Source of the DNA: Periconia sp. R9002
Lineage: Eukaryota > Ascomycota > Dothideomycetes > Pleosporales > Periconiaceae
Direction: 5' to 3'
DNA length: 64,000 nucleotides
NCBI GenBank assembly: GCA_023627715.1
Contig: JAMAHW010000036.1
Coordinates: 62,001-126,000, forward strand
The position numbers and the translations under genes are program-made. Below the pieces are notes generated by a model, which searched no databases, was not told the DNA's origin, and worked only from the letters and a program-made list of their open reading frames with translations. Shown in pieces: positions 59,310 through 64,000 of this stretch. Every line of letters begins with the position of its first letter. The first letter of the stretch is position 1.

Positions 59310-62300
59310 ACCGGCAACTGAATGAGTGTAAAACGGTGGTCTAGTGACGAGGTATCAGAGAAGGGGGTTCCTTTGTTTTGGTATGACGAAGTAGGTTGAG
59401 GAGTTGAAAAGAACAGGTGAGCAAGTATAAGTAGAAGGAATAGTGTGTAGTATATCTGCCAGAGATATTTGGTGGAGGGAAGTAGAGTAAGTTGTGGTAG
59501 TAATAGGGCAGGGTGGCAAGATTAGGCGATGAGCAGACAGGACAATAGAGAACAATAGAACAGGGAAGACAATGAAAATGCCCAACGCGCCACACAATGC
59601 AACAAGGAGAGGTGAAGAATAAAAGAAAATGGAATGGGTGAGTGAAGAGCGACGGTGAGGTGGGGGACAGGTGGGTTTTGATACTGGGGCATTGACTACT
59701 GGCGCCCTCGCAACCCAAGACCAGAAAATGGAAGCGGGAAAGCAAATCAATAGATGGTACAAAAAAAATACTTACCGCGAGTAGGCGCAGGACGGGTTCG
59801 ACCACAGCGTTTCACCAAACATGCAGAGCGGGTGCGGCTCAAATCTGGAACAGGCACGATTGGGGAGGGGTGGGTGGCCAGAATAGGCGCCCTTGGAGGA
59901 GAGACAGGCCTCTAGCGACCAGTCATTTGCGAGAGTGTCGGTGGAGCTAGCGAGAGGCCAAACAAGGCGGTGGGAAAGGTCAAGGCGGGTATGGTTATTT
60001 TGAGCCTCTTTGTCCTTGGTAGGTTGTCGTGCCTTGAATGCGTTGTGTTTGCGTTACCGGCCGTTTGTTTGTGCTCTGGCCGGGCGGCTTGCGCCCATTG
60101 GGCTACAGCGACTGGAAGACTGCGCAGAGGTGGCAGCAGATCTGACGACCGCGCGCAGCCTCGTGACGTGCCAGCAGTCGCCGCAGGCTCCTTGGCATAC
60201 GAGGAAAAAAGGGTATGTGAAGGAGGGCGAGATTGTCGTGGGCGCAAGGGACCGCTCCTCTGCTCTGCTCGGTGGGCTTGACTTTGGTGTTGACGGCAGC
60301 GACAGCGCGAGGGAAGAAGCAGAGGAAGTGCTCACCGTTTCGTGAGGGATGGCGGGCAGAGCCAGTTTTGTAGCGAGCCACCCAGTGCCCGCGTCCCTTC
60401 CCTGTTTCGCCACGCCTCTCTACGTCATCTCGTATGCTCCCTGCATTACTACACCGTACTTGACTATCAAGCACATTATCATGTACACTGTACCTACATG
60501 CATGCATCTATGTACAGTTCAAAAATCATTCTCATCCTGTTCTGTTGTGACAGCTTCAGCTTTAGCATCGCCTCCATAATTAACTACAGGACAAGGCAAA
60601 GGCATCACAAGACCGCCAGCACGCGCCCGTCCCACCCAGTCATTATTCCGAGAATAGCGCACAACCTTAATTTCAATGGCTTGAACTGAATGCATCAAAT
60701 GTCAACAAGTCAATGCCATCCCGCGCGACTGGCTGCGGCGTAGCGCCCGCCTGGTTTGGTGGGGCGCCCCTACCCAATCATCTGCCCCTGCTCGCTTCAG
60801 CCTCAGCAACCACCACTAGCCACTTCAACCTCATCCCATCTTGCTTCACAGTTCTCTGCTCCATCCTTCGTACCATTTCCCATACATCTCCCTCCGCATC
60901 GTTATCCTCCACCTAACCCTTCAATACAATAGCATGCTGGTGTCTCGTGTTTCCTTGGAGAGGTGTATTTCTCTCAACTACATCTCCTTTTCTTCTCTTT
61001 CTCTGTGTGTTCCGCTCTCCTGTTCATTGCCCAATCGCCATGGAAACAAACATGGTTCTACATCAAAGTTATATGCGTTGATTTTTATACAAGAGATCCT
61101 CCTTTCCCTCAGTCACCGCTTGTCGTATTCCCCTGTCAGTGTCTCCTAGACTGCCTCCATCTCTTCCCCTCACCTGCTACCTTCAGGCCTGTACCACCAT
61201 GATGCGCACCATTGCCATCAAGAAACTCGTGGCACACCAACGTTCCGTCTCACGGAACATCAAGAGATAGACCTTGGGGCAATCCGGCTGGATCATCGCA
61301 ATGTTACCCATGTACATATGCTGCACGGTCGGGCATAGCCCCTACAATATGCATCCCCGAACCGCACGCCACATGATGCTGTCCAGTTGATATTCACAAA
61401 GCAGAACTAGCTATACATAGCAAAGGAGTAGCAATGGACTTTGGCGTCCATCATGCAGCTCGCAGCATCGTTCCCTCGGCTTGTCTAGAGGTGTTGAATC
61501 GCACTCATCAACATATCCGTGCTTTACGTCGCGATATGATATCCTTCGTAGTCTTGCCAAGTGTAAAGCGCTCACTCGTGGTCTGTTTGCTTGTAAACGA
61601 TCCTATCATGTGTCTGCGGCGAGTCGCCCTCGCAATTTTAAATCAAAGCTACCCTCATCTTGTCCCCGCGCGCCCACTTCCTTCTCAACCACCACCACAA
61701 AAACCACCTCACCACAACCCTCCTCATAGTCGCCTTACACGCAGATTTCGACGCAGAATTTTTACCGTTACCACACCGCCGCCGTGCGCAATCGCGCTCC
61801 GACGACTGTGGCATCATCCTACCGAGAGTCACCTCCGATTCGGAGTTGCGTTTAGTAAAGCTGTTTCGGACACGCGATTGAGAGACCGTCTTCGTTCACC
61901 TTATTGTAAGTCACCCTCAATTGCAGGTAAGAGCGCGAGTGGACAATAGTAGACCGCTTTTTGGTCTTCTGTGGTGACCGCTTGTTTCTTCGCGCGGGGT
62001 ATTGTTCTTTTGACAAGTAGAATACCAGGCTGCAGGCTGCTCAATACGCTCTTCTCACTCATAAACCCCGTCGACTCCCGTCCGCCTCTCAACTCCAACG
62101 CACCTTCTACCTCTACAACGAAAGATTTTGTTTGCAAGCACACAACTCCACTAGGTATGTTGCCACATCCGCGCACAAGTTGAACTTTCCAAGGAGGGCG
62201 GGATCCGTCTTCCAACCGGGCGGTCACCTGTAGAGGCAATCAACCCCTGTTCTGAAAAGCAACACATCTTACTGACTCCAATCGGCCACAGGAAAACCAA

Positions 62301-62497
62301 TTACTGCCTTCACCTGGTTTGTCTGCTCATCGCTTGGCGAATCTACCGACATCTCTCTTCGCCCTATACTCCTCACATGCCTTGAGCAGTCCCGTAAATC
62401 ACCACTCGTTCTTCAACACACTTTCTAAGCAACTATCACGCGCCACGATCATCACACAAAATATCAACATCGCTCATTGAGGCACGCCATCGGCGAC
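59310..62497. other. Long divergent intergenic region, no coding gene supported
   Basis: The largest gap in the window (3.2 kb). It contains the PRM1 leader and promoter, and the promoter or leader of the unknown gene at 62498. Open frames exist (for example 61434-61949 plus, 171 codons, Arg/Pro-rich) but lack domains. Composition changes from GC-richer (59900-60400) to CT-rich (60780-61150). Confidence 0.4.
59318..59775 (-). other. Possible 5'-UTR intron of PRM1
   Basis: On the minus strand an exact consensus donor GTAAGTAT starts at 59775, and an acceptor (CATTCAG) ends at 59318, 8 nt before the PRM1 start codon. The enclosed 458 nt would be an untranslated-leader intron. Evidence is splice-site match only. 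Confidence 0.4.
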
Positions 62498-63583
62498 ATG
62501 GGTGGCCCCAAGTCGGACAGCCAGGCGGCTCTTCGCGAGGGCAGCGTGGGATCTCAGCGTAGCCCAACCTCGTCTGTATCCGCTAGCACGACGCTTGGTG
62601 GGGATGTCAGTCCGGCTTTGGCTCAGCAGCAGAGCCCCGAGCGGACTGTCTCTTCGCCCAAGCACGCATCTCCGGATGCCGGGGTTAATGCTCTTCTCAG
62701 CTCCGCTTTCTTCAATGCAGAGTCGCAGTTCTTCAAGGAGAGCGACGACAACCAGGGTGACCAGCAACAAGCAAGCCCATTCGAGAATCGGGTTCAAACT
62801 CCTCGCTACATTCCTACTCAACCCTCTTCTCAGTACAGGTCCCGAAACAATGGCGCTTTTGGTAGGAACCAGTCCAACGGCTATCGATCTTCCAAGACTT
62901 GGTACTCTCCAGAAAACCAGCGTTTTCACAATTTTCAGGTGATTCGCAACGCGATGCGTAGACTATTCAAGAAGGCCGATGTCGCCAAGTGGACCTACGA
63001 CGACTACATCAAGCACCTCGAGGCCATGCTTGCTTCCAAGAGTGCTTATCTCGCCAAGGTAATGTTGGCTGCTTTGCGATGTGCAAAGACTTATACTCAT
63101 TCAATCTTTTAGGTACTTGCAACTCGGGAGCGCGACCGTGTGCAGAAGTTGCGTGATCAGCCCAACGCTGTTGACCAAACTGCCGTCAAGAAGACCATGG
63201 ATGAGTTTCTCCCGACCCATAATCCGACCATGAAAGGCAACCGTAGCAGGGTCCTCGGCAAGCAGACCATCTGGTGCCTCGACTGGCGCACCGGCAAGGA
63301 GGAGATCGCAGACTGGCCATCCCTTGCGGAGATGAAGTGGGAAGGGGACGATCGCGCCAAGACTGGTGTCGGTCGTTTCCCCCCACTTCCTCGGGAACGT
63401 GGGCCTCCAACCATCGCGTGGAACCAACTTGCCGTCGTGGAACAGTACGAACTCGACGAGGTCGCTCGCATTCCAACCCTGGAGGATATCCTTCTTCCCG
63501 TGGATGAGATTCCCTTGGAGGATATGGGCCAATTCATCATCTGCGACGTCATCGAAGCGATCGACGAGTACATCCAGTCCTAG
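62498..63583 (+). CDS. Conserved-looking protein of unknown function
   Basis: Two exons (62498-63058, 63113-63583; intron of 54 nt, phase 0, ending CTTTTAG) encode 343 aa. I do not recognise the family. The first 125 residues are Ser/Gln-rich and disordered. A likely folded part starts at KTWYSPENQRFHNFQVIRNA and continues with RLFKKADVAKWTYDDYIKH, predicted helical, and across the splice LAKVLATRERDRVQKLRD. Later blocks are QTIWCLDWRTGKEEIADWPS, RFPPLPRERGPPTIAWNQL and an acidic C-terminus (EDILLPVDEIPLEDMGQFII). No signal peptide or membrane helix is seen, so it is probably cytosolic or nuclear. The clean splice through well-patterned sequence argues for a real gene. The start at 62498 is the first ATG of the frame. 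Confidence 0.75.
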
Positions 63584-64000
63584 TTGATGTTCAATACAGA
63601 ACGTTGGATACCATACTTGGCTAGGTTGGTACCAGGTAAGTCAAACCATCCATCTTGGACTTCACAGAGTAGTCTATCGACTACATGTAGTATACGGGTT
63701 TTGTGCTCATTCGGGATTTCAAGGTTTTTCTGGGTAGGAACAGAGTCAATTGTCTCGATGGGTATTGGATGTGTCAAGCAAGCGTAAGTTACCCAAGGCC
63801 TCTAGCGAGCGCCATTGGATTTGCTTTCCTTTCCTCCTTCCACACCCTTCACCTACCGACTTGCCACCGGTATCCCCTTTCCCTCTTACTGCCCATTTTC
63901 CTTTTGCATACAAATATCTTTAGCCTCTTTCCGGACCGATTCGGACAGATCATCTATTCGACGCCATACTCCACTGGTTACTGCAGTCCTGCAGTGGATA
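63584..64000. other. 3' flank to end of window, no gene seen
   Basis: 3' UTR of the preceding gene followed by CT-rich sequence from about 63825 that could be the promoter of a gene beyond the window. Confidence 0.4.

Noticed and set aside
61434..61949. 171-codon plus-strand ORF in the long gap
   Set aside because: Begins at an ATG, but the translation is Arg/Pro-rich without domains, signal or splice continuation. More likely leader or non-coding sequence.

Overview
The window looks like nuclear DNA of a filamentous ascomycete (Pezizomycotina; a Dothideomycete is my guess, not shown by the sequence). Reasons: genes are interrupted by short introns (mostly 47-90 nt) with GTAAGT-like donors, some with clear CTAAC branch points; there is no operon spacing; intergenic regions carry CT-rich tracts; and the gene families (fungal Gon7, Prm1, fungal ADAM protease, UstYa-like DUF3328, FacA-type acetyl-CoA synthetase) are typical of that group. 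No ribosomal RNA or convincing tRNA, transposon or CRISPR array was seen. I spliced each gene by hand from donor/acceptor sites and frame continuity; no alignment or RNA evidence was available.

Layout. 0-10 kb is the most accessory-looking part: the 3' part of a PAS hybrid histidine kinase (2-1979), then a divergent pair made of a dimethylglycine/sarcosine dehydrogenase-like flavoprotein (2163-4703, minus) and a choline/glycine-betaine-monooxygenase-like Rieske oxygenase (6225-7528, plus), which together could demethylate glycine betaine stepwise, then a lone UstYa-like oxidase (8518-9376, minus). 10-24 kb: mitochondrial stomatin-like protein, kynurenine formamidase, a small GPI-anchored Ser-rich wall protein, an Ino4/Mlx-like bHLH factor, a TMEM135-like membrane protein and a mucin-like single-pass membrane protein. 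24-33 kb: a class-C beta-lactamase/LovD-like serine hydrolase with a perfect inverted repeat upstream, a large mitochondrial AAA ATPase with a hidden degenerate second AAA module, and a monocarboxylate-type MFS transporter.

33-64 kb is core housekeeping: a WDR62/MABP1-like WD40 protein, acetyl-CoA synthetase, an ADAM metalloprotease, a Glu-rich single-pass membrane protein, KEOPS subunit Gon7, HOPS/CORVET subunit Vps39 (Vam6), an NAD-dependent epimerase-like SDR, the plasma-membrane fusion protein Prm1 and an unrecognised conserved-looking protein. Apart from the divergent Rieske/flavoprotein pair I see no functional clustering.

The intergenic DNA repeatedly carries a short palindrome, TACCTAGGTA, and relatives built on TAGGTA. 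The best candidates for something not well described are the possible fungal glycine-betaine demethylation pair, the pseudo-AAA/AAA protein, the isolated UstYa-like gene and the dispersed TAGGTA element.
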